Notes under the pieces: generated by a model
Seen by the model: only the letters and a program-made list of their open reading frames with translations
The model's database searches: none
What the model was told of the DNA's origin: nothing
NCBI GenBank assembly: GCA_963712905.1
Contig: CAVQJU010000012.1
Location: 1-64,000, forward strand
Length of the DNA stretch: 64,000 nt
Reading direction: 5' to 3'
Source: CAVQJU01 sp963712905
GTDB lineage: Bacteria > Acidobacteriota > Vicinamibacteria > Vicinamibacterales > CAVVIG01
Made by a program: the position numbers and the translations under genes
In this document: in pieces, positions 25,461 through 34,452 of the stretch
How positions within the stretch are numbered: the first letter of the stretch is position 1
Layout of the letters: each line of letters starts with the position of its first letter

Positions 25461-27996
25461 GGCGGACGCATCGATGACCGGTCAGGCGCCAGCCGATCCG
25501 CCAGAGGGCGTCAGCGAGACGCTTGCGCGGGATCGCGCGGCTCGTGTTTCGAACCTTCGCTACGAACTGTCGTTCGTCATTCCTTCCGACCGCCGCGCGG
25601 CCATCTCCGGCCGGGAGACCATCGCGTTCACGCTCAGTGATGCGTCGGCGCCGCTCGCGATTGATTTCGCGCCGAACCAGCAGGGCCGCGTCAGGCGTGT
25701 CGAAGTGTCCGGCACGGCAATCGACGCGCGCCAGGTCAACGGCCACCTTGTCGTGCCCGCGGCTGCGCTCCGGCAGGGCGACAACCGCCTGACGATCGAT
25801 TTCGACGCCGGGGATGCCCCGCTCAACCGCAACGACGACTTTCTGTACACGATTCTGGTCCCGGCGCGCGCGCACCAGGCGTTCCCGTGCTTCGACCAGC
25901 CCGACCTCAAGGCGCGCTGGACGCTGGCACTGGACGTGCCGGCCGGATGGGAAACGGTCGCCAACGGTGCCGAGACCGCGCGCGAGGTCCGTGACGGCCG
26001 CGCGCGGTTGACGTTTGCAGAGACACAACCGATTTCGACGTACCTGTTCGCGTTCGCCGCGGGCCGGTTTTCGGTCGAGCGGGCCGCGCGGGGCGGCCGC
26101 GAGATGCGGATGTTCCACCGCGAAACCGACGCCGCGAAGGTTGCCAGGAACCGCGACGCGATCTTCGACCTGCACGCGGCGGCGCTCAACTGGCTCGAGC
26201 GGTACACGGAGCTGCCCTACCCGTTCGGCAAGTTCGATTTCCTGCTGGTGCCGGCGTTCCAGTTCGGCGGCATGGAACACCCGGGCGCGATCTTCTACAA
26301 CGCGTCCGGGCTGATGCTCGACGAGTCGGCGACGCAGAACCAGCAGCTCGAGCGCGCCAGCGTGATCTCGCACGAAACGGCGCACATGTGGTTCGGCGAT
26401 CTCGTCACGATGCGGTGGTTCACCGACGTCTGGATGAAGGAGGTCTTCGCCAACTTCATGGCGGCGAAGATCGTCAATCCGTCGTTTCCCTCTATCAACC
26501 ACGACCTGCGCTTCCTGTTCGCGTACTACCCGGCGGCGTACGAGGTCGATCGCACTGAAGGCACGAACGCGATCCGGCAGCCGCTGGCGAACTTGAGCGA
26601 AGCGGGGACGCTCTACGGCAACATCATCTACGACAAGGCGCCGATCGTCATGCGCCAGCTCGAGACGCTGGTCGGCGCGGACCCGTTCCGCGACGGGATG
26701 CGCGAGTATCTGCGCCGGTTCGCGTTCGGCAACGCGACATGGTCCGACCTCGTCGCGATCCTCGACGACAAGACGCCCGACGATCTCGCGTCGTGGAGCC
26801 ATGCGTGGGTGGACGAACGCGCCAGGCCCGTGATCACGACGGCGTTGACGACCGAAAACGGACGCATCGCGAGCCTGACGCTCACCCAGCGCGATCCTTA
26901 CCCGAACCGCGGGCTCGCGTGGAGCCAGGCGATGGAGGTGGCGCTCGGCTACGCCGATCGCGTCCAGCTGCTGCCCGTCAAACTCAACGCCGGGTCCGTC
27001 GAGGTGACGGCCGCGCGCGGTCTGCCGGCGCCGCTCTTCGTGCTGCCGAACGGCGGCGGCCTCGCCTACGGCGAGCTGCACCTCGATCCCGCGAGCCTCG
27101 CGTGGCTGAGCACGAAGCTCCCCGAGATTCCCGACGCGCTCACCCGCGGCAGCGCGTGGATCACGCTGTGGGACGCGATGCTCGACGGGGAGCTCTCGCC
27201 CGACGCGCTCATCGACCTCGCGCTTCGATCGCTGCCGCGCGAGACCGACGAGCTGAACGTCCAGCAGATGCTCGGCAGCCTGAGCCAGGCGTACTGGCGG
27301 TTCACGCCGGCGGAACGCCGCGTCGCGCTGGCGCCGCGGATTGAGCGGACATTGCGGTCGGGCCTCGCCGCGGCCCGGACGCGGAGCCTGAAGGGTTCGT
27401 ATTTTTCGACATTGCGCGACACGGCGCTGACGCCGCCGACGCTCGCGTGGCTGACCACGATCTGGAAACGGCAGGCGAAAGTCCCTGGGCTGACGCTGGC
27501 CGAGAACGACGAGATCGCGCTGGCGCAGGAACTCGCGCTTCGGGCGGTGCCGGATTGGAAGAAGATGCTGGAGCAGCAGGCCGCGCGGACGAAAAACCCG
27601 GATCGGCAGGCGCGCCTGCGGTTCGTGATGCCGGCGCTGTCATCCGATCCGGCCGAGCGCCGCGCGTTCTTCGAGTCCCTTCGCGATGCCGCGAACCGGC
27701 AGCACGAGCCGTGGGTGCTCGACGGCCTCCGGTCGCTGCATCACCCGCTGCGCGCCGAAACCTCCGAGCCGTACATCCAGCCGAGCCTCGCGCTTCTGCC
27801 GGAGATTCAGCGGACCGGCGACATCTTCTTCCCGAAGCGCTGGATGGATGCCACGCTCAGCGGACACCGGTCGCCGGCCGCGGCGCAGACGGTCAGGGGC
27901 TTCGTCGACGTGCTGCCCGCGTCCTACCCTGACCGGCTCAGGCGCATCATTCTCTCTTCCGCCGACGACCTGTTCCGCTCCGCGCGCATGAAGTAG
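25411..27996 (+). CDS. M1-family zinc aminopeptidase
   Basis: Peptidase of 861 residues that removes N-terminal amino acids from peptides. Zinc site HETAHMWFGDLVT with the second Glu 18 residues on (WMKEVFANF), and the substrate-binding FGGMEHPGAI, a variant of the usual GxMEN with His in place of Asn. It shows the N-terminal beta saddle, catalytic domain, and C-terminal helical ERAP1-like domain in the usual order and length. The start at GTG 25411 gives a hydrophobic leader (SSSSLVTLCLLADAS) that is encoded by the right arm of a repeat; export is therefore plausible but uncertain. Its 3' end overlaps the convergent MFS gene by 73 nt. Confidence 0.92.
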   Translation: MTLWQRSSSSLVTLCLLADASMTGQAPADPPEGVSETLARDRAARVSNLRYELSFVIPSDRRAAISGRETIAFTLSDASAPLAIDFAPNQQGRVRRVEVSGTAIDARQVNGHLVVPAAALRQGDNRLTIDFDAGDAPLNRNDDFLYTILVPARAHQAFPCFDQPDLKARWTLALDVPAGWETVANGAETAREVRDGRARLTFAETQPISTYLFAFAAGRFSVERAARGGREMRMFHRETDAAKVARNRDAIFDLHAAALNWLERYTELPYPFGKFDFLLVPAFQFGGMEHPGAIFYNASGLMLDESATQNQQLERASVISHETAHMWFGDLVTMRWFTDVWMKEVFANFMAAKIVNPSFPSINHDLRFLFAYYPAAYEVDRTEGTNAIRQPLANLSEAGTLYGNIIYDKAPIVMRQLETLVGADPFRDGMREYLRRFAFGNATWSDLVAILDDKTPDDLASWSHAWVDERARPVITTALTTENGRIASLTLTQRDPYPNRGLAWSQAMEVALGYADRVQLLPVKLNAGSVEVTAARGLPAPLFVLPNGGGLAYGELHLDPASLAWLSTKLPEIPDALTRGSAWITLWDAMLDGELSPDALIDLALRSLPRETDELNVQQMLGSLSQAYWRFTPAERRVALAPRIERTLRSGLAAARTRSLKGSYFSTLRDTALTPPTLAWLTTIWKRQAKVPGLTLAENDEIALAQELALRAVPDWKKMLEQQAARTKNPDRQARLRFVMPALSSDPAERRAFFESLRDAANRQHEPWVLDGLRSLHHPLRAETSEPYIQPSLALLPEIQRTGDIFFPKRWMDATLSGHRSPAAAQTVRGFVDVLPASYPDRLRRIILSSADDLFRSARMK

Positions 27997-29117
27997 ACGA
28001 GCGCGAAGGTCAACGCCACCAGCGGAAACGCGCAGAAGCCGGCCCAGCCGCCAACGGTGAATCCGAGCGGCCCGAAATAGGCCCCCAGCGCGCCGCCGGC
28101 GAAGAACGCCACCATGTAGAACGTGTTGAGCCGCGCGCGCGCGGTCGGCACGAGTGTGTAGATGCGCGACTGGTTCGCCACGTGGCCGGCCTGCACGCCG
28201 ATGTCGACGAGCACAATGCCCGCGATGAGCCCGGCGAGCGTGCGGCCCGCCACGAGCAGGATCACGTATCCCGTCAGGGTCATGACGATGGCCGTGAAGA
28301 CCGTGCGCTCGCTGCCCTTTCGATCCGACAGGCGTCCCACAAACGGCGCCGCCGCGGCGCTCGCTGCGCCCAGGAGGCCAAACGTCCCGGCCGCACCCGT
28401 GCCGTAGTGGTACGGCGGCGTCGTGAGCAGGAACACCAGCGTCGTCCACAGCGCGGCGAACGAGAAGAAGAGAAGCCCGGCGAGGAGCGCGGCTTCCCGC
28501 AGAACCTGGTGCTCGCGGGCCAGGTCCGCAACCGATCGCATCAGCTTCGTCCAGGGCATCGAGATCTGGGGCGGGCTGACCGGCAGCGACAGGCGGATGA
28601 CCGCGGCGAGGCCGATCATCAGCACGGACGCGACCCAGTAGACCGTGCGCCAGCCGTACGCGGCGCCGAACACGCCGCTGAACGTCCGCGCGAGCAGCGC
28701 GCCGACGAGCAGTCCGCCGAGCACCGTGCCGACGATGCGCCCGCGTTCGCGTTCGGGCGCGTGGTGCGCCGCAAACGGTACGATCACCTGCACCGTCGAG
28801 GCCGTGAGGCCGACGACGAAGCTCGCCATGCTGAGCCACACGACGTTCGGCGAGCTGGCCGTGAACGCCAGCGCCACCGAGGCCGCGACGAGCAGCGTCG
28901 AAATCAGCGTCCGGCGTTCGTACTTGTCGCCGAGCGGCACGAAGATCAGCATGCCGGTGCCCATGCCGATCTGCGTCAGCATGAACACGGCGCCGACCTG
29001 CGGCACCGACAGGCCGAACTCGCGCGCGATGTCGGCCAGCAGCGGCTGGGCGTAGTAGATGTTGGCGACGATGCAGCCGGTGCTGATGGCGAGGAGCCAG
29101 ATGATGCCGCGCGACAC
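27924..29117 (-). CDS. MFS transporter (drug/proton antiporter type)
   Basis: Twelve-helix major facilitator of 397 residues. Seen: helix 1 LLAISTGCIVANIYYAQPLL, the loop 2-3 motif GDKYERRTLIST, the motif PFAAHHAPERERGRIVGTV, and the second-half repeat GRLSDRKGSERT. It is close in form to the YfcJ/YnfM or NreB-like exporters of small molecules; substrate not predictable. The GTG at 29117 is the best start because upstream codons come from a 9-nt tandem array that stays open as (Leu-Ser-Asp)n. A ribosome site is not obvious. Convergent overlap of 73 nt with the M1 peptidase. Confidence 0.85.
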   Translation of the reverse strand: MSRGIIWLLAISTGCIVANIYYAQPLLADIAREFGLSVPQVGAVFMLTQIGMGTGMLIFVPLGDKYERRTLISTLLVAASVALAFTASSPNVVWLSMASFVVGLTASTVQVIVPFAAHHAPERERGRIVGTVLGGLLVGALLARTFSGVFGAAYGWRTVYWVASVLMIGLAAVIRLSLPVSPPQISMPWTKLMRSVADLAREHQVLREAALLAGLLFFSFAALWTTLVFLLTTPPYHYGTGAAGTFGLLGAASAAAAPFVGRLSDRKGSERTVFTAIVMTLTGYVILLVAGRTLAGLIAGIVLVDIGVQAGHVANQSRIYTLVPTARARLNTFYMVAFFAGGALGAYFGPLGFTVGGWAGFCAFPLVALTFALVYFMRAERNRSSAEERMMRLSRSG

Positions 29118-29133
29118 GCACGTACCATACAGA

Positions 29134-29250
29134 AGGTCCAAGAGGTCCTCAAGGTCCGAGAGGTCCAAGGGGTCCGAGGGGTCCGAGAGGTCCGAGAGGT
29201 CAGAGAGGTCCGAGAGGTCCGCAAGTCCACGAGGTCCGGTCCACGAGGTC
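29134..29250. repeat. 9-nt tandem array (AGGTCCGAG type)
   Basis: About 12 nonamer units near AGGTCCGAG/AGGTCCAAG/GGGTCCGAG. Because the unit is 9 nt it is open on the minus strand in the MFS frame as repeating Leu-Ser-Asp or Leu-Glu-Asp. Related units build both arms of the element at 57021-57158. Confidence 0.8.
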
Positions 29251-29258
29251 CCACCCCC

Positions 29259-29304
29259 GACTGCCGACTGCCGACTGCCGACTGCTGACTGCTGACTGCT
29301 GACC
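29259..29304. repeat. 7-nt tandem array (GACTGCC type)
   Basis: About six exact or near-exact heptamers: GACTGCC three to four times followed by GACTGCT three times. The reverse complement GGCAGTC recurs at 44269-44328. It lies in the divergent gap between the MFS and amidohydrolase genes. Confidence 0.8.
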
Positions 29305-29352
29305 GCTTGCAATTGGCGATCTGCCGTGTTATCAACGCGCCGGGTGAACGTC

Positions 29353-30438
29353 ATGCCAAATCGCAGAGACTTCGTGAGGACCCTCGCGGGCGCGTCGGCG
29401 GCGGTGCTGGCATCGCGCGGGCGGGCCTTCGGCCAGGCGCGCCGTGAAGTGTCCGTCGGCGGCCGGCGGATCAAGGTCGTCGACATCCACGGCCACTTCG
29501 TCGAGCCGACCGAGCTGGAGGTCGTGCGCGACACGAACCTTGCCGGCAACATCAGCAACAACCTGAACGGACCGCTCGTCCTCGGCCCGGCACGCATCCG
29601 CGTCCTGGACGAATGGGGCATCGACGTGCAGGCGCTGAGCCATCAGGGCGGCTGGTGGTACGGGGCCGACCGCGATCTGGCGCGCAGGATCGTCAAAGTT
29701 CAGAACGAGAAGCTGGCGGAGTGGTGCGCGGCGCACGCGGATCGGTTCGTCGGGCTGGCGTCGGTCGCGTTGCAGCATCCCGATCTGGCCGTCGAACAGC
29801 TCGAGGAAGCCGTCGGCAAGCTGGGGTTGCGCGGCGTCGGCATCGCCGGCCACGTCGCCGGCGAGGTGCCCTCGTCGCCGAAGTTCGATCCGTTCTGGGC
29901 GAAGGCCGAGCAGCTCGGCGTGCTCGTCTTCGTCCACCCGGGCGGCGCCGACAACGTCCTCAAGGAAGGCGTCATGCGCGGGCGCGGCGACCTCGGCAAC
30001 ATCATCGGGAACCCGCTCGAGACGACGGTCTTCTTCTCGCGGATGATCTTCGACGGAACGCTCGATCGCTTTCCGCGGCTGAAGTTCTGCGGCGCACACG
30101 CCGGCGGCTACCTGCCGTCGTATCTCGGGCGCACCGACGTCACCTGCGACTCACGCGCCAACGCGAACTGCGCGAACAAGAAGCACCCGCGCGAATACTT
30201 CAAGGGACAGGTCCTCGCCGACTCGATGGTGTTCAGCGAGGAAGGGCTCCGTCACCTCGTCGCCGAAATGGGCGTCGGCCAGGTCGCCTACGGCACCGAC
30301 ATACCGTTCAACTGGCCCGCGCCGGTGGACCTCGTGCTCAAGGCGACGTTCCTGAAGGACACGGAGAAAGAGGCGATCCTCGGCGGGAACGTGGCGCAGC
30401 TGCTCAGAGATCTAGGCAGGCCAGGCGGGCGAAGGTAG
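29353..30438 (+). CDS. Tat-exported amidohydrolase-2 family protein (ACMSD-like)
   Basis: Metal-dependent TIM-barrel hydrolase or decarboxylase, 361 residues from the ATG at 29353, which begins a twin-arginine signal (PNRRDFVRTLAGASAAVLAS). Seen: first metal site VVDIHGHFVEP (HxH), LVFVHPGGADN (His), LKFCGAHAGGYLPS (His) and AYGTDIPFNW (Asp). The family includes 2-amino-3-carboxymuconate-6-semialdehyde decarboxylase and gamma-resorcylate decarboxylase; the exported location favours a hydrolytic or decarboxylating role on aromatic substrates, which is inference. Its stop codon TAG is the last three bases of the GTAG head of a REPIN-like element. Confidence 0.85.
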   Translation: MPNRRDFVRTLAGASAAVLASRGRAFGQARREVSVGGRRIKVVDIHGHFVEPTELEVVRDTNLAGNISNNLNGPLVLGPARIRVLDEWGIDVQALSHQGGWWYGADRDLARRIVKVQNEKLAEWCAAHADRFVGLASVALQHPDLAVEQLEEAVGKLGLRGVGIAGHVAGEVPSSPKFDPFWAKAEQLGVLVFVHPGGADNVLKEGVMRGRGDLGNIIGNPLETTVFFSRMIFDGTLDRFPRLKFCGAHAGGYLPSYLGRTDVTCDSRANANCANKKHPREYFKGQVLADSMVFSEEGLRHLVAEMGVGQVAYGTDIPFNWPAPVDLVLKATFLKDTEKEAILGGNVAQLLRDLGRPGGRR

Positions 30439-30489
30439 CGCGGGGCTTTCAGCCCCGCGGCGGAGGCGGCCCTGAAAGGGCCGCCCTAC
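30435..30489 (+). repeat. REPIN-like element 2 (complete)
   Basis: GTAG at 30435-30438, hairpin GCGGGGCTTTCAGCCCCGC, an 8-nt spacer, hairpin GGCGGCCCTGAAAGGGCCGCC and a terminal CTAC at 30486-30489. The two loops, CTTTCAG and CTGAAAG, are complementary. The head supplies the stop codon of the amidohydrolase gene. Confidence 0.85.
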
Positions 30490-30520
30490 CCACCCGACCT
30501 GCCCGACTTACCCGCCTGCC

Positions 30521-33500
30521 CTAGAAGTCGATCTGCACGCCGATCTTCATGAACCGCGGCGTCAACACCGACAACGGCGCCATGCCACGCCTGCGATCCC
30601 GTCGTCGCCGTCGGGTTGAACGTCTGGTTGTAGGTCAGGATCGCGGCCGAGTTGGTCACGTTGTAGAGGTCGATCCCGATCGTGTTTCGCGTTCGGCCGA
30701 AGCGCAGGATCTTGGCAAAGCGCAGGTCGAGGGCGTTGACGCGGTCGCCCCAGACCTGACCCGGCGCGACCAGGTTGATCGGCACGGTGGTGCCGACCAC
30801 GGCGGCCGGCCGGCCGAGCGCCGCCGACACGAGCGCCACCGGCGCGTTCCAGTTGGCCGCGAGCGGCGGCGCCCTGATCGCTGCGGAACGTGCCGCTGAT
30901 GAGCACGTCGATCTTCGGCACGGTGTAGCTGCCGAGCGCCGTCATCTTCGTGATGAACCCCGGATCGCTGTGGCAGTACGGATTGCCGACGCCCACGGCG
31001 GGGCTGACGCCGGCGGCCACGATGGTCAGCTCCGGCAGCTGCGCGCGCACGGCGCAGTTGTCCTGAACCGTCTTGCCGGTGTTGATGCCGCCCTGGAACT
31101 GCAGGCCCGCGCCCAGCCGCGCGCTGACGTTGAGCAGCATCCCGTTGTAGCGCTGATACTGCTCGCCGAAATCGCTCGGCCAGCGTGATGTTGTTGCTGG
31201 TCTGGCCGAACTTGCTCGGCACGACGTTGTACAACCCGCTGACGGCGTAGCCGCCGCCGCCGGGCAGCCGCGGGTCGGACGGCGCCGTGATGCTGTACGG
31301 CGTGAAGTCTCCCGCGGCCGACGCCAGGTTGTCGGTCACCGTGAAATTGTTCAGCCAGCGGCGGAAGTAGCCGGCTTCGATCGACACCCGCGGGAGGATC
31401 TGCTGCTGGATCGACGCGCCGAATCTGCCAGTCGTTCGAGCGCACGCCCCAGCCCTGGAGAATCTTCGGGTCGATGGCGGCTGTCGTCAGGGCCGTCGTG
31501 CCGAATGTCTGCGCGCTCATCGCCCGCAGACATCGCCGCCGTCGTCAGATTCTGCGCCAGCGGACTCGTCAGGTTGCAGTCCGGCACGAAGTTGTTGTTG
31601 GCGTCGGTCCAGCTCGCGCGTGGTCGTCGTCGCGATGCGGGCGATCGGGTTCGACAGGATGTAGTTGTTGTTGTTGCTCGTCGGCTCCAGGTACTTGCCG
31701 AAGTTCACCTTCACGGCCGTCTTCCCGTTGCCGAACACGTCGTACGCGACGCCGCCGCGCGGCGAGAGATCCTTGTAGCCGGTCACGCCGGGCGTTTGCG
31801 GAAACGTGATCGGCGTGGCCAGGAAGTTCGTCGGCCGGATCTGCTGCTCGGGCGAGAAGCTCCAGTTCCGATCGAAGCGCAAGGCGCCCTGCAGCGTCAT
31901 GCGTCCGAGCGTCCACTGGTCCTGAACGTAGAAGGACATGTTGCGGGTCCGATAGCTCGTGGTGTACGGCAGCAGGCTCTGCGATGAGCGAGATCGGCGT
32001 GCCGTTGCTGACGGTGTAGGCGAGGTTGAGATCGTTCGTGTGATTCTCGAGGTCCGAGACCAGCGCCACGCCGCCGTACCCGATCTTCAGGTTGTGGGCG
32101 CCGGTCACGTACGACATCGAGCCTCTCCAGGTGTACTGGGCGTCCCAGCTGTGCCCCCAGTTCGCCGAGCGATAGGTCAGGTTCGGGATGCCGCCGTTGG
32201 CCGAGCACCCGGCCGCACACTGCTCGGTCACGCGCGCGAGCGGCGCGCGTGGTGTTGCCCGGGCTCTCGTACGGACCAAAGGGCGCCTGGTAGGCGCCGA
32301 ACCCCGCCTCGAACAGCAGGCGATTGGTCGCCGGCGAGGACCAGGTCACCAGCCGCACGCGCGGGTGGTCGTACAGGTAGCCCGCCGATCTCGGGTGAGG
32401 TCGTCGAGCTCAGGCCGCCCAGTCCAAGCGGACCGTAGACCGCTCCGGACTCCGGCTGATTGCGACAGCCATCCCCGCTCGGTCGTGAACGTCGAACCGT
32501 TGCACGGATGCTGCTCGTCCCAGTGCACGTTGAACTTGTTGCGGGCTGACGCCTGGTACGTCAGACGCACGACGTAGAGCCGCCAGCTTTCGGCGCCTTG
32601 CACCTCGCGGGTCTTGATCGGGCGCGTACAGCGTCTTGGTCGGATCGCCGGCGTTCAGGTTGGGATAGATGTTCGGAATGGACCGGTACTGTCCCTCGTC
32701 GCGCGCCGTCACGTAGTACCACAAGCGGTCCTTCATGATGGGTCCGCCGATGCCGAACGTGTAGTCCCACTGCTGGAGCAGCTGTCCAGGCGTGGTCAGG
32801 CCGGCCACACGCAACTCGTCGCTGTAGTTGCTGCCGACCATCCCGCCGCTGACGCCGGACAGGTACGCGGCGCCCCTGATGGTGTTGCCGCCGCTCTTCG
32901 GGAATGATGCTGAGCGACGGGCCGCCGACCTCGACTTCGCCGAGGCCGCCGGAGGTCGTCGTCACCACTTCCTGCGCGTTCGAGATGTCGGCCACGTAGG
33001 TCGACACGCCGCTGCCGCCGAGCCCGGCGCCCGCATTCAGGCCGTCCACCTGCATGCGGCCCTCGTTGTTGCGCCCGCCGGCGCCGCCGAACACCGTCAT
33101 CTGCGGCGTGACCTGAATGTCCGTCGGGCCGCCGCCGATGGTGACGATGCCGGGAATCAGCAGGGCCGTCGCGGCCCACGATCGCGCTGTCGGAATGGAC
33201 GTCATCAGCTCGTTGCTGATCGTGGTCTGGCGCCTGATGCTCTGCGTGTCGACGATGGGCGTCTCGCCGCTGACCGTGATCGTTTCAGCGCACGCCGCCC
33301 ACCTTCAGGTCGGCGTTGACCGTGGCGTTGAAACGACCCGTCAGCTCGATGTCCTCGCGCCTGATCGTGCTGAACCCCGCCAGCGTAAACGTCACCGAAT
33401 ACTTGCCCGGCAGCAGGTTGATGATGCGGTACTGCCCGGTGCCGTCTGTGACAGCCGAGCGTGTCTTCTCGATGAGCACGGGGCTGGCGGCTTCCACGGT

Positions 33501-33626
33501 GACACCGGGCAGCACGGCGCCGGAGGCGTCCTTAATCACGCCGCTGATCGACGCTTGAGCGTACGCCGACGCCGGGAGAACGACGAGTGCAGTCAACAGA
33601 AGCAGGACCCGTCTCAAGCTACACAT
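30521..33626 (-). pseudogene. Oar-like TonB-dependent receptor interrupted by about 13 single-base insertions
   Basis: Homologous in plan to the receptor at 16343-19441: signal peptide (RRVLLLLTALVVLPASAYA), carboxypeptidase-regulatory domain (GVIKDASGAVLPGVTVEA), plug (MTVFGGAGGRNNEGRMQVDG), and barrel ending RFMKIGVQIDF. It is read in at least 14 pieces. At every join I could reconstruct, removing one base restores conserved sequence (for example SIIPKSGGNTIRGAAY, NDWQFGASIQQQILPRV, QAWMAPLSVLTPRF). Sites run from about 33287 to 30584. The length, 3106 nt, minus 13 is a multiple of three and gives about 1030 residues. No in-frame stop other than those caused by the shifts was noticed. The ATG at 33626 has AAGGAGAG upstream. 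Broken as written; possible causes are in the findings. Confidence 0.8.
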
Positions 33627-33811
33627 GTGCTCTCCTTTGAAAACCGCATCGCGAGCTGACAGATGGTAAGAACAGGCAGAACCGGCGTCAATGCTGGCGA
33701 GCGCGATCCTGCGCGAACTTCGCTGCAGAATCGTCAGAGATGCAGATTATTGGATCGAACACGAGAACGGCGCGAGAGCCGACGAATCGGCCCTCGCGCA
33801 ACCAGGCGCCG

Positions 33812-34435
33812 TTACACGCTCGGGACTCCGCACTTGTCCTTCGGGATGGCCGGAATGGAGGAGAGATACTCGTAGATGGCGCGCAGATCACTGTCAGTCA
33901 TGGCCTGATAGACGGGCCACGGCATCACTCGAAGGACCTGGCCTGGATTGTCGGGATCCTCGCCCGTCCTGATGACATGCCGGAACTGGTTGAACGTCAG
34001 CCCCGCGGGCTTTCCGTCCTCAAACGGCGTGATGTCGCGCGACACAGGCGACGCGGGAGGAAGACCGAAGGGAGGCGGACCGAACGGCGAGCCTCCTGCG
34101 AGGTAACAGGCGTTATTGATCTGTTTCGGCGCGCCAAGGCCAATCATCGGATCCAGCGTAAACGGCGGCGCGGTGTGGCAGTCGTTGCAGCCACCGACCG
34201 CGTTGACCAGATAGCTCCCGAGTCCAACGACCTCCCGGTTCCTGTGCTGCAGATTCAAACGAATCCCCTGCTGGCGCGCGTAGTTCAGCCCGGCCTGGAC
34301 TCTGGCGTCCCGGTCATGGTCATCATCCCGATCCCACATCTGGCCCGGGCGGTTCTGATCTGCGGTCACCATCGTCATCCCGAGAAACACGACGAACGCC
34401 GACGCCGCCACGCCCACGACAACATTTGATTTCAT
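33812..34435 (-). CDS. Exported mono-heme cytochrome c
   Basis: Periplasmic protein of 207 residues with a signal peptide (NVVVGVAASAFVVFLGMT), one heme-binding CNDCHTAPP motif near residue 84 and candidate axial methionine in RVMPWPVYQAMTD. Extra cysteines are at NNACYLAGG and KDKCGVPSV. It is related to cytochromes that accept electrons from dehydrogenases. The start has AGGAGG 4-9 nt upstream. It follows the PQQ dehydrogenase gene by 17 nt on the same strand, so it is likely the electron acceptor or a shuttle to the oxidase. The 185 nt upstream of its 3' end, towards 33627, contain nothing I can identify. Confidence 0.85.
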   Translation of the reverse strand: MKSNVVVGVAASAFVVFLGMTMVTADQNRPGQMWDRDDDHDRDARVQAGLNYARQQGIRLNLQHRNREVVGLGSYLVNAVGGCNDCHTAPPFTLDPMIGLGAPKQINNACYLAGGSPFGPPPFGLPPASPVSRDITPFEDGKPAGLTFNQFRHVIRTGEDPDNPGQVLRVMPWPVYQAMTDSDLRAIYEYLSSIPAIPKDKCGVPSV

Positions 34436-34452
34436 TTCGCCTCCTCAGTTGA

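Noticed and set aside
29134..29304. CRISPR array
   Set aside because: Units are 7 and 9 nt, contiguous and without spacers; no cas genes are nearby.
29117..29621. N-terminal extension of the MFS protein through the (Leu-Ser-Asp)n array
   Set aside because: The extension is the translation of a 9-nt repeat and a 7-nt array with no signal or helix; the GTG at 29117 directly before helix 1 is more plausible.
30521..33626. Classical programmed +1 frameshifting of the RF2 type
   Set aside because: The sites share no slippery codon plus stop and no upstream Shine-Dalgarno-like signal; recoding is kept only as a low-probability hypothesis.
33627..33811. Possible small gene between the broken receptor and the cytochrome gene
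   Set aside because: Only short shadow frames without ribosome sites or recognisable sequence; nothing supported here.
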